A stretch of 64,000 nucleotides of DNA from Apium graveolens (Eukaryota; Streptophyta; Magnoliopsida; Apiales; Apiaceae). The stretch spans positions 94,724,609 through 94,788,608 of the forward strand of contig NC_133653.1 of assembly GCF_009905375.1 (NCBI RefSeq), written 5' to 3'. The notes beneath the pieces were generated by a model. It was not told where the DNA came from and did not search any database. It saw nothing but the letters and a program-made list of their open reading frames with translations. Below, piece after piece: positions 32,610 to 43,468 of the stretch (positions are counted from its first letter, which is position 1; each line of letters starts with the position of its first letter). The translations under genes and the position numbers were made by a program.

Positions 32610-33921
32610 ATCTATTAAAATTCGCCCGTCAGCCACGATATCTTGTAACGAGTCAAACACCTTATCCAATATCCAAGCTCTTGAAGCTTTAAATGAGTCA
32701 ATTAGAAGAGTACTATTTGGTGAGGACGTATTGACGGTAACAGGGAATTCGACCATTTTACGGTTAGAATATCTTGTTCAAGGTCCTTCAATGGATCAAC
32801 TGCCTTCACAGGTGTTAGGAGAGAGTGCTGTAATCGCTGCCAAATCTAGCACATCACTTACCTCCCCAGGACTAATAAACCTGGATGCATTTGCGGATAG
32901 TGGATCCGACGTAGGTGCATATCGGCAACCCATTAGCGATGAACCAGATTTACCTGGTGAGCCTAAGGGGAATGTATCTTCACAGATACAAAGGGAAGCT
33001 GGGGATCAGATGCCAGATATGAAGGCCCCAGTGCTCCCTTCGGAGATTCGAACTCTGGACGAATCATCTCCTGATGATAGGCAACTTGTCTCGGACAAGA
33101 ATGGGGAATTGCGAACTCCCATTGCACCACTGCTGACCTCCTTAAGGATGGCTCCGGTGTCTTCTGCAGGTACACCTGGAACTTGGAGCTTTGAGAGGAG
33201 TGAACTTGTGAGAATGAGTGACACACATGACCCAAAACTGAGTGATAGAGTGTTGAGCGATACACTTCGAGAAGCCTGTGAGACACCTACCATCCAAACT
33301 ACACCTATAGATCTATCCAATTACGTCACTAAAGATTATCTCAAAGAGTAGCTAGCATTCAAAGACAACTATCTTAAGGAACAGCTGGCTCTTAAAGATC
33401 AACACCTTCAGACAGAACTATCTCTCCGAGATCATCAAATCGCCAGTCTTTCCAATCAACTTGAACATCAAGAAGAAGCATTCGCCAGTTTGCGGGAATT
33501 CATTGAGCGATCTCTATCTCATACAGGGAAAGGAAAAACACCTGCCAATACTGAGCCAAAGATCTCAGTTAGCAAGCAGGCGCCTATCCCGGTCTCATCT
33601 GAAGCAGCTCTTGCCAGTACTGGGCCAAAAACCTCATTCAGTAAGCAACCGCCTGCTTCTCCTAAGATCCCTGTCTCGACCTTACATGCTCAATCAACAC
33701 CGGCTCTGAAGGATAACCCAACTGAGGGGGAGAAAATGTTAGTAGAACAAGAAAAAGTGGACACTGCTGTTAATCTACTTCAAGATGCCTTTCAGACTAC
33801 TGGTACGTATGATGTATTTGAAGAAGAGATGAAGGAAGAATTAGAGGAGAGAATTGATGAAAGGGTCCTCCTAAAGGAAAGATTCTCTAAAGAAAGCGCA
33901 ACATCTCAGGGGGAGCAATAA
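32503..33921 (+). pseudogene. SIRE2 ORF3 middle part
   Basis: Frame +1 relative to the previous piece, open to 33351, then a TAG (33349-33351), then open again to 33921. RTPIAPLLTSL here matches RIPIAPPLTSL in SIRE1 ORF3. A heptad-like coiled coil (KEQLALKDQHLQTELSLRDHQ near 33375-33430) occupies the same place as the SIRE1 coiled coil. The end is acidic (EEEMKEELEERIDERV). Confidence 0.75.
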
Positions 33922-34321
33922 GGGCATCTGAGCAGAATCATTACAACTCAGAGAAATCTACTGTCTCAGATATATGCTCCGATACCCTTATTTTGTGAAA
34001 AGAAGAATTAGAAGAAGGTGAGATAGATGAAAGTGATGTTCCGATAGGGTGTGAGCCAAGATTTGAAAAAGTGGCTACGGAAGAAAGAATGATCATCACA
34101 GAGGATGAAGAATTTGAAGATAAAGATGCTTTCTCGGATGACTGTCTATCCTATGGAATCACAGAGAAAATAAATCGCTCTTATTTGGAATTCAAGAAGA
34201 AATAGAAAGATCCAGAGCAAGAATTCAAAGAGCTATTCAAAGGAAAAGGAACAGAGAGGAGAGAGAAACATATCTTCAAGCTAACAGGAAAGGAAGTAAA
34301 TGGGAAGAAACAAAGAAGAAA

Positions 34322-35518
34322 ATGGACAAACCAGAAATATATCACTATTCAAACCCTGGAAACTCTAATCTGTTGAGAACTGTGGAGCACTACAGAGAGA
34401 CATATATAAACATCCATGAGTTCTATGATCAGATCAGCAAAGTAATTACTGGAACTACTGTGAACATTATGAAGAATGGATGGAAGATCACTATCAATCA
34501 CAGAGATGGTCTACAGATGAAAGTGTCTACAAGTGTACTGAAGAAGTTGAATATTGTTGAACTGTTTGTCTTAGCCTCAAAGATCCCATGGTTGAAATCG
34601 AATGAAAATGAATACTTCAGAGATATACTGTGGAGAATGATGATGGATGTATCTCCTCAAGCATTTATGTATCCATTTGTGATCAAACGTGTTGCGGGTG
34701 GTAGATTGCAGAATATCACCATGTATGACCAACACATAAGAACCATTCGGTATCTACAGCTTACCTTTCTGGAAAGTCAACTAAGGAGCAAAAGAGCTAA
34801 ACTGACAGCTCCGGGTGTTAAGAGATCTGAAGCAGATGTCAAAGCCGCTAAAGTTATGTACGCTTATAGGCTCAATGACAAGATGATCAGAGACAAAGAT
34901 AAGGATAAGAGGGCAATCAGAAGAGAATATCATGAGATGGTGTTCATTAATGGAGAAGCAGAAATTGGTCTTCTCAAAGACACTGAACCCATAATCAGCA
35001 TTGACAGTGAAGGAGAGTTAGTCTTTAGAATCAACAAATGCAGAATCAGAATCAAAGACATCAGGACAAGTGAATCAAGCTCAATTCAGCAAGCCTTGAC
35101 GAATATCAAACTATCTACCTGTAAAGATGACAAGGTTGCTTTGATCCGTATCATAAAGATTCTTGACGAAGTAACGGAAGAAGAATCGATCAGTGACACC
35201 AGCAAAGTAAGAGGACATCCAAAAAGGATAACAGTCTTCGTAATGTCCAGAAAATCATCTCTACTGTTTGATCTGGTTCCTAAATGCTCTAAAGTCAAGT
35301 ATCTTGAGATAATGCTTCACGAGCTAAACAATCCACCTCCAGTCAATGCACTTGAAATAGAAGCTCGTGATTGTGTACAAGCTAGATTGAATGAGCTGAA
35401 AGAGTCTCCTCCAAAACCTTCAGGTCCTCAGAAGAAAGTCTCTAAGAGAAAATCCGTTCAGCCTCAAGAAGAAGAAGGAAGCAGGAAGAAGAAGAAGACA
35501 AAGACAAAGAAGACATAG
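34322..35518 (+). pseudogene. SIRE2 ORF3 C-terminal part
   Basis: 398 aa open. The same frame extends a little upstream (GSKWEETKKK, like GGKWDEARR in SIRE1), so the ATG at 34322 is probably internal. Mostly helical and charged, with a Lys-rich tail (KKKKTKTKK) that could act as a nuclear signal. The C-terminal sequence differs strongly from SIRE1 ORF3. The preceding stretch 33922-34321 is the same protein with stops (GEIDESDVPIG, acidic). Confidence 0.7.
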
Positions 35519-35520
35519 AG

Positions 35521-35543
35521 TATATGTTCAGGCTAGAGGAACA
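35521..35543 (+). promoter_or_regulatory. conserved 3' non-coding motif, SIRE2
   Basis: Identical over 23 nt to 19397-19419 in SIRE1. A second conserved block, GTTGAGTTATCCT, follows about 105 nt later in SIRE2 (near 35650) and similarly in SIRE1 (near 19535). Confidence 0.5.
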
Positions 35544-35705
35544 CTTCTTTGTAATTTGTATTGTAAGAAATCTAGAAATGAATATGTAATCCAGAATGCA
35601 TTTAATATCTTTATCTGTTTTGATAGTTTGTACTTTTTCTTAATATCAGTTGAGTTATCCTTAAGGATTTGCTTGTCGAACTCCAACAATCAAATAGGGG
35701 GAGAT

Positions 35706-36986
35706 TGTAAAGCATAATGTAATGTAACATGTAATCGAGGATTTATAACTCAACATAAAAATAGAAACAGATAAACTTTATTAAACTGTGAAGCACAGGA
35801 ACCCTTCAGATGAAGACATGATAAACACAAAGAACCAAATGATGTGATTGATTCATTAAGATCTCCTACAGATCATGGGAAGAAGTTCATTACTATGTTC
35901 AAGCAGCCATGAAGAATAAGACATCAAGAGGCTTTAAGTATCAGCTGCATGTATTGACTTCAAGTGTTACAAATCAAGGGTTCAGTGAAAGAAGCAGTGG
36001 ATAAACATCAGTATGTATCAACTCAGAATCATAAGACAAATTGAGTAAGGATCCTCTCAAGGCTAGTTGTTTGTGAACCAGACCAGTGCACCAAACATCA
36101 GCATTTCAAGGAAGTATTTTGATTCAATTAACAGAAGAAAACTGATTGATACACTGAAGAGTGACTTGACAAAGAACCAAAAATATTCTAAGTAAAGACA
36201 CTAAGGAACCCCAGTCGCCACAGGAGAAGTAACCATAGAGGATTTGCTCTAAGGCACCTCTGTCACCACAGAAGCCCCTGTCGCCACAGAAGGTGTTAGA
36301 ACAAATTGCTTAAGGCAATACAGGGAGAGTGTGTGTCGCCACAGAGCTTGTCACCACAGAGTGTTATAAGACAAACTGTCGCCACAGAGCTTGTCACCAT
36401 AGAATGTTATAAGTCAAACTGTCGCCACAGATCTGTCGCCACAGAGGCCATATAGGAGAAGGTGTCGCCACAGACTTGTCGCCACAGACTTGTCGCCACA
36501 GAGGCTATACAGGGTGATTGTGTCGCCACAGAGCTGTCGTCACAGAGGCTATACAGAGGAACTTTATCGCCACAGAAGGTGTTGTTCACTAAGTTAAATG
36601 CAGCAAAGTTAAATGATTTGTGTGGACATAAATTGGCCAGCTGTTCATTTAATTTTGAAAGACTACAAAACTGAAGTGAATGTAATTCAATTCAGTTAGT
36701 TATCTTCTTCAGCAAACACAGACAGTTTACGAGAGCTCCATTAAAGCTTGAATTTATTATCCTTGTAAATAGAATGTTATGTTGCTGAATTTATTGTAGC
36801 TAATCAATACTTTGATTAGATTGTAGCAACCTCAAGGTTTATATTAATAAAAAAAATATATTCCTTGAATTGTTTTGTATTGTTTTTGATTCCGTACTTT
36901 TAACGAAGAACTTAAAACGAATCGAAAAAGATTGTAGGTATCGTATTCAACCCCCCGCCCCCTTCTACGATACTTTGGGACTAACA
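35706..36986 (+). repeat. 3' LTR of SIRE2
   Basis: 1281 bp, from TGTAAAGCATAATG to TTTGGGACTAACA. It follows the PPT AATAGGGGGAGAT. It shares the LTR-end style of SIRE1 but little body sequence. It contains a 15-copy 12-bp repeat array (36213-36575). Confidence 0.9.
36213..36575 (+). repeat. array of 15 TGTCGCCACAGA repeats in the SIRE2 LTR
   Basis: I count 15 copies, ten with an exact GTCGCCACAGA core and the rest one or two bases off (TCACC, TCGTC, ATAGA, AGG). Spacing is irregular, from directly adjacent to about 40 bp. Several copies share longer flanks (AGGCTATACAG; GTTATAAG-CAAAC), showing local segmental duplication. CG-rich copies stand out from the AT-rich LTR. Confidence 0.9.
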
Positions 36987-37775
36987 TGTATTTTCCATCA
37001 GCGGTCGTTAAAGTTCATTGACTCGGACATTGTTACTTATTTGTTTCCTTATCTTATTTCAGCTACTCTAGCGAGGGTGTATGCATACGCGTTCGTGTAC
37101 TCGTAAGAGAACACTGGATAAAGCCGAGGAAGAAGTTGTGGTTGTTCGAAAGGAAGTTTTTGAAGAAGAAAAGAAGGTAGAAGAAGAAGAGAAATTCGAG
37201 GAACCAACTTTAGTAGTGATGGGAGATCAAGCAGAAAATCTTAAGGCTTTGATGGACTATTCTCAGCCTAAGATCAATGATATTCAATCAAGCATCATCA
37301 GGCCAGCCATCAGGGCTAACACTTTTGAGATCAAGTCAAATACGATCAGATGATACAAAACTCAGTTCAGTTTGGGGGTTCTCCTACTGAAGACCCCAAC
37401 ATGCACATCATGGATTTTATCGAGATCATCGACACTTTCAAGTTCAATGTTGTGACTGAAGATGCCATCAAGCTGCGACTCTTCCCATTCTTTCTTAGGG
37501 ACAAAGCTAAGTGCTGGTTATATTCTCTACCAACAGGGTCTATCACCACTTGGGAAGATCTTGCTCAAAAGTTTCTTACTAAATTCTTCCCTATGTTGAA
37601 GACTGCGGCAATCATGAATGCCCTTACTCAGTTTGCTCAGCAAACTGGAGAATCTCTATGTGGGGCTTGGGATCGATATAAGGAGATTCTAAGGAAGTTC
37701 CCACACCATGGCATGCCTGATTGGATGATTATTAACTATTTCTACAACGGATTGGGTGCTACTTCTAGACCCATG
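36987..37775 (+). mobile_element. Athila-like gypsy element fragment with gag start
   Basis: Sequence between the end of SIRE2 and the start of gypsy element B. It carries the leader and the gag N-terminal half of an Athila-type Ty3/gypsy element. Element B inserted into the gag codons, and five bases, ccatg (37771-37775), adjoin the insertion. The rest of this element should lie to the right of element B, beyond the window. Confidence 0.8.
37213..37775 (+). pseudogene. gag: Athila-type gag N-terminal half, interrupted
   Basis: Two open pieces, up to 37353 and from 37350, in different frames (a one-base shift near 37345). Motifs of the Athila capsid region: IRPAIRANTFEIKS, FGGSPTEDPNMHIMDFIEI, LRLFPFFLRDKAKCWLYSLP, TTWEDLAQKFL, HHGMPDWMIINYFYNGL. 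The likely start is the ATG at 37219, though an open frame reaches 37081 with an acidic KEE-rich stretch. After SRPM the frame runs into the LTR of element B and stops at 37835. Confidence 0.85.
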
Positions 37776-38025
37776 TGTAACACCCCCAAATCCGGGGTCG
37801 GGGATCCGGGTTGTCACGAGTTCCATTTCCCTTAATAATACTTAATCTTAATAATAAACCAACTACTGCGTACTGTGACCCCACAATATACACACACACC
37901 ACAAGTTATAGTCTCAGAGATGAATATAAAAAAATAACACAAGTCATTTTATTCCACAATTATAAGCCATTACACCTCAAAAGGGTTTCTGAATAAATTT
38001 ACATATTCCTTGCTATTATTACAAT

Positions 38026-38172
38026 TCATAAATATACATAAGTCTTGCACAACAAAAGTTGAAAGCCTAGCCTATTGGTAGTTTCTACCTCAGCTACAAC
38101 AACATCAACGCCTACAGGAAACTGCGGAACGTTTCCTAACCGCTCACGAATTGGGAGCTTGATCTTGTTCAT
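38026..38172 (-). CDS. short LTR-resident ORF, left LTR of element B
   Basis: 48 aa, start MNKIKLPIRERLGNVPQ, at the same position as the 33-aa ORF in LTR A and the ORF at 55009-55155. The core R-x-R-(V/L)-G-(S/N)-(I/V)-P-x-(L/F)-P-V is kept between the A and B versions with conservative changes. It lies just after a possible splice acceptor (ACAACAACAG). The H3-like motif of the A version is not present here. Confidence 0.35.
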   Translation of the reverse strand: MNKIKLPIRERLGNVPQFPVGVDVVVAEVETTNRLGFQLLLCKTYVYL

Positions 38173-40030
38173 CTTGTATATCTGTTGTTGTGTGATGAAA
38201 GAAGAAAGTAAGGGTGAGCAACAAGCCCACCGAAATAATATGTATAATAATTAACAATGTATGAGCATTCTTATAGTACTCATGAAAGTCTTGGTCAAGA
38301 GGAAATGAACCAAGTTTTGATATCTTAATGCGACGAAGTCGCAAAATATTCAGTATATATACACATATATACTCTTCAAAATCTTTGAAATCCTCTGACA
38401 TGTATAATATACACAGAGTTCCAGATTATAACTGTATGAAAATACCGTTGCAAGGTGATCTCATATGTCTAATCTTGTCTCAACGTTTTTCTGAAAATCT
38501 TTGTCATGCATAAGATAATCATTAACTAGATATAAGTTGAAACGATGAAGTTACGAGATACTCCAATATACTTATATCTTTTTCGAATAATACTTGAACT
38601 ACCATCGTTTAATGTATAAATAGTTCATCCCACAGATGAAGTTACAAGACATAACTTGTATAGAATCAATCTTTGAAATATCATCAAAAAGGAAATAAAG
38701 TTACGAGATACTTTATTTGATGAAAATGTCATTTTGAAAACTCGACCCTTCCATCATTCAACAATCTCCCAACCATAGCCTTTCTATCGAAGTGCTCTGG
38801 GTAGTGTTGCAGAAATATCCAACTGGATGATGAACTCATTACGGGAGTTTTCCGCGCCAGGAAGACCACTCACGATGATCAGTCGCAGTAGTGCAACCCC
38901 ACCATTTTCTACATATAGAGGAGAACAGTCACATTTACTTGTCAACCGAACACTGGACTCCTAAGGAATGGACCGTCTTAGCGGAACTTCCGGGCCATTT
39001 GGGCCAATATAATAAGGCTGGGCCGGCGCCACTCGACCACTTACGCCACTCCTAGTTCAGATGAAATCCATGACTCTAAAACGTAAAGCTCGTCCCCCTT
39101 TACCCAAGTAGAAACTTGTTGATACGGCTCCACCAAGAAGTCGTATCTAGTTGGAAAGGAAAACTAACCGATATTTCCCAGGTGATGCCTGTTAATGGAT
39201 TAACTTATTCCAAGAATTTTACTTCCCGAGTGTTGGGTAAGTAATCAAAAACTCTTTTATCAAAACAGCAACCTTGTTGCGAATATAAAAATACATCGCG
39301 GAGCCGGATCCCTTAGATTTTTGAGGGAGTATTTAAATCCCCTTCGAAAGGAAGATCTTAAATTTAAAAATGAGTTTTGGGATCTGCTCTAAACTTCCAA
39401 AAATAGTTTTGATAAAGTTTCAAAATAATCTCCGGAAATATTTAAAGTAAGAATGATTTGATAGTATCAATTATTTTCCAAATACTTGGAAATTATCGAA
39501 ACATTATTTTTTAAGAAAATAAAGAATATTATTTAATAACATAAGCGGAATCATAAGTCCTTGAATGAATATTCAAAATAATATTCATTAAATAAAATAA
39601 GCGGAGTCATAAGTCCTCGAATGAATATTCAAAATAATATTCATTATATAAAATAAAACTATTGAATAAACCTTATCCGATTAATAGTTTTGAAAACTAT
39701 ATATATATATATATAATATACTCGGGAACATCGCCTCCCGGTTTAGAAAGATGTTCAACTCTGGGTCCCCTATATTAAGGGTATACACAAGTACTGCTTA
39801 TCTCTAGCATAGGTATTATGCAGTTTATAATCAATTGAATCAACAATGAGATATCAAGATTACGAAATAGGCATGCATATATATATCATATCAACATGCT
39901 ACAATATATCGCAAGACTTGCTAATAACAACCATGAACTAATCTCAAGATAATGCATCAATATATTTACATCACAACAACAGTATAATGGGTAGAAAACT
40001 TGCCTGAGTGTTCCGGGATAGACTTAAGCT

Positions 40031-40035
40031 TAGAC
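40031..40035. repeat. target-site duplication of element G, left copy (tagac)
   Basis: Repeated at 47768-47772 directly after the right LTR of element G. Confidence 0.95.
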
Positions 40036-41130
40036 TGTTAGTGTATACTGAAAATATTTATTTGAAGTATGTACATTTATTTCTGGCCAGTTTATTTGAG
40101 AATCATTTGAATGTTTACATGTTGTCTAATATTATATATTGTGAACAATCTAGTATCAAATGGGATACAGAATATTAGATTGTTAAATACAGTTATATAA
40201 TATAATAAGGTTCACAACACAGGTGGTGTTGGACAATCCACTGGTATGGCTGTAGTATTATTTAGATTAGTTTATATTGACTAATAAATAATGCTAGTAT
40301 ACTTTGTGTATATTGAACATGATCAAATTTAGAATTGTTCCCTTAATACTGATTAATAAGGAGAACTAAGATTCTATGTTATTATTAATGCTTAGGTTCT
40401 TAATCCGGAAATAGTAATTGACACGTGTATATTATTTACATGCTTTGATTTATATGTGAAATAATTCTTTTGAATTATATCATTATATTTTGGGTGATGG
40501 AATTATATACATGGTGGATATTATTTATTGAAGGAATCCATGTCCTGATAATATTCGGGTTAATGATGTCCCCTTGAAAGCTCAAAAAGATTTAATTATG
40601 TGAAACCCTGCAGGTGGAATTTATTCTGGCATAATTAAATAAAGGTTGAGTGGATGATCAAGGATAAAAGATATTAATTAAATAAATTATCAGTAATTTA
40701 TTTAATTAATGGACATATGATATTTTAAACATGGGGAATTTAATAAGCAAATAATATTGGAACCGAATTAATTAAATTACGGTATTAGGAAAGGTAGTGC
40801 AAATATTAATTCTTTAGTGGATTAAATTAATATTTAATTACATTGGGCTAGGCTCAAGATGTAATTAGAAGGCCCAACCTAATTATCCATGGTCCCTATT
40901 GTAGCCTATATATATTCTTATTCCCTTCTTGCTTGGAATTGTGTGAAAACATATTGTAGCCACCAAGGAGCAAGAAGAGAGGATAACTTGAGAAGACGGA
41001 GGCCACACTTCGCTCAAGGGAATTTGGGAATACAATAGAAGAGCATGGAATCAACCATTAACAAGGTAATCCTCTTTTCGTAATCTTTATCGTAAAACAT
41101 AGTAACACCCTAAGTCCATGGTTCCCAACA
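40036..41130 (+). repeat. 5' LTR of element G
   Basis: 1095 bp, from TGTTAGTGTATACTG to GTTCCCAACA. A TATA box (CTATATATATT, 40906-40916) precedes a CT-rich segment (TTCCCTTCTTGC) at promoter spacing. Confidence 0.95.
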
Positions 41131-41132
41131 AT

Positions 41133-41145
41133 TGGTATCAGAGCC
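41133..41145 (+). other. primer binding site, element G
   Basis: TGGTATCAGAGCC two bases after the LTR; initiator tRNA-Met type. Confidence 0.93.
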
Positions 41146-42664
41146 TGGTAATGGGTTCTACGTTTTATGATATAATGTCCATGTCGTAATTATATATGCG
41201 TGTATATAGTGTTTTGCTTGTATTGGTTTTGATGTAGGTTGTTAATCCACTATTATGGCCATGTATATTTTAATTATATGTTTGGATCCCATGTTGTTTA
41301 ATCGTGGTTAATTTTTGTTTTGGTTTCCACGTGGTTTAATCGTGGTTGTAATTTACACGAGGGTTGATCGTGTTAGAATAGATTTTACAAAATTAGTTTT
41401 GTATTAGATCTATCTTTTTTTTTGTAATTGTTCCGGGTATTTTGTAATAGTTATGTGCGATCGAAAATCAATTTTGGTAGTTTTTTCTTCCGCTGTGCGA
41501 TTACAAGGGGCTGCTGTTGATGTTTGGATCGAACAAAATCAAAACAAAACTCACAGAAAAGCAACAGGCGCGCGCTGCGGCCGCTGCGGCAGCTGGGGCT
41601 GCTGCGGCAGCTGGGACTGCTGGGGCTGCTGCGGCAGCCGGGACTGCTGGGGCTGCTGGGGGCGTCGGGGCGCGCTTGGGGCATATTTTTTTTTGAGAGC
41701 TGGATTTTTTTTTTCAAGGGCCATAATAGTGAAAATTTATTTTAATTTTTTCCATTAAATTTTAATTATTGCTTTAATTTATTGATTATGTGTATCGTTA
41801 ATTATGTGTGTAATTCTTTTAAAATTGCATGTTTAACTTAATTAGGACGACATGGACATAAAATTTATTTATTGCTTTAATTAAATGTTATATGTTGCTA
41901 AAATTATGTGTGTATTTTGAATGCATGATTAGACATAATTATAATAACATAGGGCCCCATTTAATTTTAAAATTCCTCAATTTTAATAAAAAAAATTCTA
42001 AGTGGGAGAGGGAATTAATATGAAATTAAATCCCATGGTCTCCATTATTGGTTGTAGGTAATTTAACATAAAGACGAATATAAATTATATATACGTCACC
42101 CATCGTGGCATGTAATTTGTGGTGTCTAGAATGTTATAGAAATTACTAGAACAAACTTCTTAAATTAATAAATTTTGAAAGGAATAAATACGGATTTTCT
42201 TTATTTCTGATTTGGGGCGATTTTGTCAAAAACGGGTTCATCGAACTTGTAAGGCTGTGGGTTTTTAGCGAGACCGATGTGATTCCTCCACTACCTGGAA
42301 ATCAAACCATTGATGAATATTGAATTGAAGTATTCTATTTTAGGCAAAATTACGAATATTGGAAGGTATACACGCCACCCATCGTGGCGTACCAAGTTCC
42401 ATAGATTTCGAATAATTTAAGATTTGATGATGGTATACACTTAGCTATGAAAAATAATATAGTCCACCCCAATGTGGCATATTGTTTAGTAATAGGACCG
42501 AAGTAACATTTAAACAAAATTAGGTGGTATACATGTCACACATCGTGGCGTACCAGAAGCTTATGGTGTTTAGATGTTAGTGCATTAAATTTTAATAATT
42601 TAGATCTTAATAATTAATGCACCCTTATTTATGTGATGTTTTTATGCATGATTCTCAGGATAAA
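41146..42664 (+). other. 5' leader of element G with GC-rich minisatellite and hairpin repeats
   Basis: 1.5 kb without a supported gene. A GC-rich minisatellite lies at about 41570-41670, with units of GCTGCTGCGGCAGCTGGGA type in an AT-rich setting. Four copies of a (C)CCATCGTGGC(G/A)T motif lie at about 42094-42112, 42371-42393, 42461-42480 and 42524-42554. In the second copy CGCCAC and GTGGCG form a perfect stem around CCATC. Open frames across the minisatellite translate only the repeat. Confidence 0.7.
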
Positions 42665-43432
42665 ATGGGCTTTAATCCACTATTCACCATACTTAAGGAT
42701 AACAAACTTACCAGACCTAACTATATTGAATGGAAACGAAATTTGGATATTGTGTTGACTGCTGAGGAGTACAAGTTTTGCACTTATGAACCCAAGCCTG
42801 AACAGCCTGCTGCTGATGCTCCTGAAGATGAGAAAGAGTATTATAAACGGTGGATTAAGGCTGATGAGATGTCGCGATGTTACATTATGGCAGCAATGTC
42901 GGGTGTTTTGCAGCATCAGCATCAGTCTATGGCCACTGCTTCGGATATGCTCTTTAATCTCAAGGAACTTTTTGGAGATCAGAATAGGGCTGCTAGGCAA
43001 GTAGCCATGAAGGCTTTAATGAACACTCAGATGGCTGAAGGCACACATGTAAGGGATCATGTTCTCAAGATGATGTCGCATCTGAATGAGATAGAGATCC
43101 TTGGTGCTGAACTTGACGGGGAAACCCAGATTGACATAATCCTTATGAGCTTGTCCAAGAGTTTTGAGCAGTTCCGCTTGAATTACAACATGAACAAGAG
43201 GCAGTATAGTCTCGCGGAACTGCTGACAGAACTTCAGGCAGCTGAAGGATTATTTCGGCAGAGTGTTCAAGTGAATGTGGCTGAGAAAGGTTCTTCCTCT
43301 AAGCCGAAAGGTATTAAGAAGAAGAAAAAGGCTCAGACACAGAAAGCTGTGAAGGCAGTGGGAGTTCAGGGTGGTGTGAAAAAGCCTAAGGGAATGTGCT
43401 TCAGATGCAAATAGTCAGGTCATTGGAAATAG
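42665..43432 (+). pseudogene. gag: element G gag
   Basis: From MGFNPLFTILKDNKL; the open frame starts 16 codons earlier but this ATG fits copia gag. Motifs: PNYIEWKRNLDIVL, YYKRWIKADEMSRCYIMAAM, VRDHVLKMMSHLNEIE, and a Lys-rich linker. The zinc knuckle CFRCK is cut by a TAG at 43412-43414 and a second TAG at 43430-43432, so the RNA-binding end of gag is lost. Beyond this the same frame continues into pol. Confidence 0.9.
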
Positions 43433-43468
43433 GATTGTCCTCTTCCTAAGAAGACAAACAATACTGGT

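Larger units (their letters stand above)
30125..36986 (+). mobile_element. SIRE2: 5'-truncated Sirevirus-like copia element
   Basis: It begins inside the RT domain, directly against the LTR of element C, and runs through RT, RNase H, a third ORF, a PPT (35693-35705) and a 3' LTR (35706-36986). Gag, protease, integrase and the 5' LTR are gone. Its pol is clearly related to SIRE1 pol, but the LTR is a different subfamily. Several stops and frameshifts show that it is inactive. Confidence 0.9.
37776..40035 (-). repeat. 3' LTR of element B, part 1
   Basis: The plus strand opens TGTAACACCCCC. Part 1 runs to the target site tagac (40031-40035) of copia element G and resumes at 47773; the total is about 3.99 kb. 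It is close to the right LTR 54759-56081 and more distant from LTR A. It contains a TA tract near 39700-39720 and a 48-aa ORF at 38026-38172. Confidence 0.87.

Noticed and set aside
36213..36575. CRISPR-like look of the 12-bp repeat array
   Set aside because: Repeats are too short and irregularly spaced, spacers are partly duplicated, and the array lies inside a plant LTR.
36407..36589. Repetitive minus-strand ORF (VATxxLWRQ pattern)
   Set aside because: Translation of the TGTCGCCACAGA array; antisense to the LTR.
41453..41758. Cys/Gly/Trp-rich ORFs over the element G leader
   Set aside because: They are translations of the GC-rich minisatellite in several frames, not a protein family.
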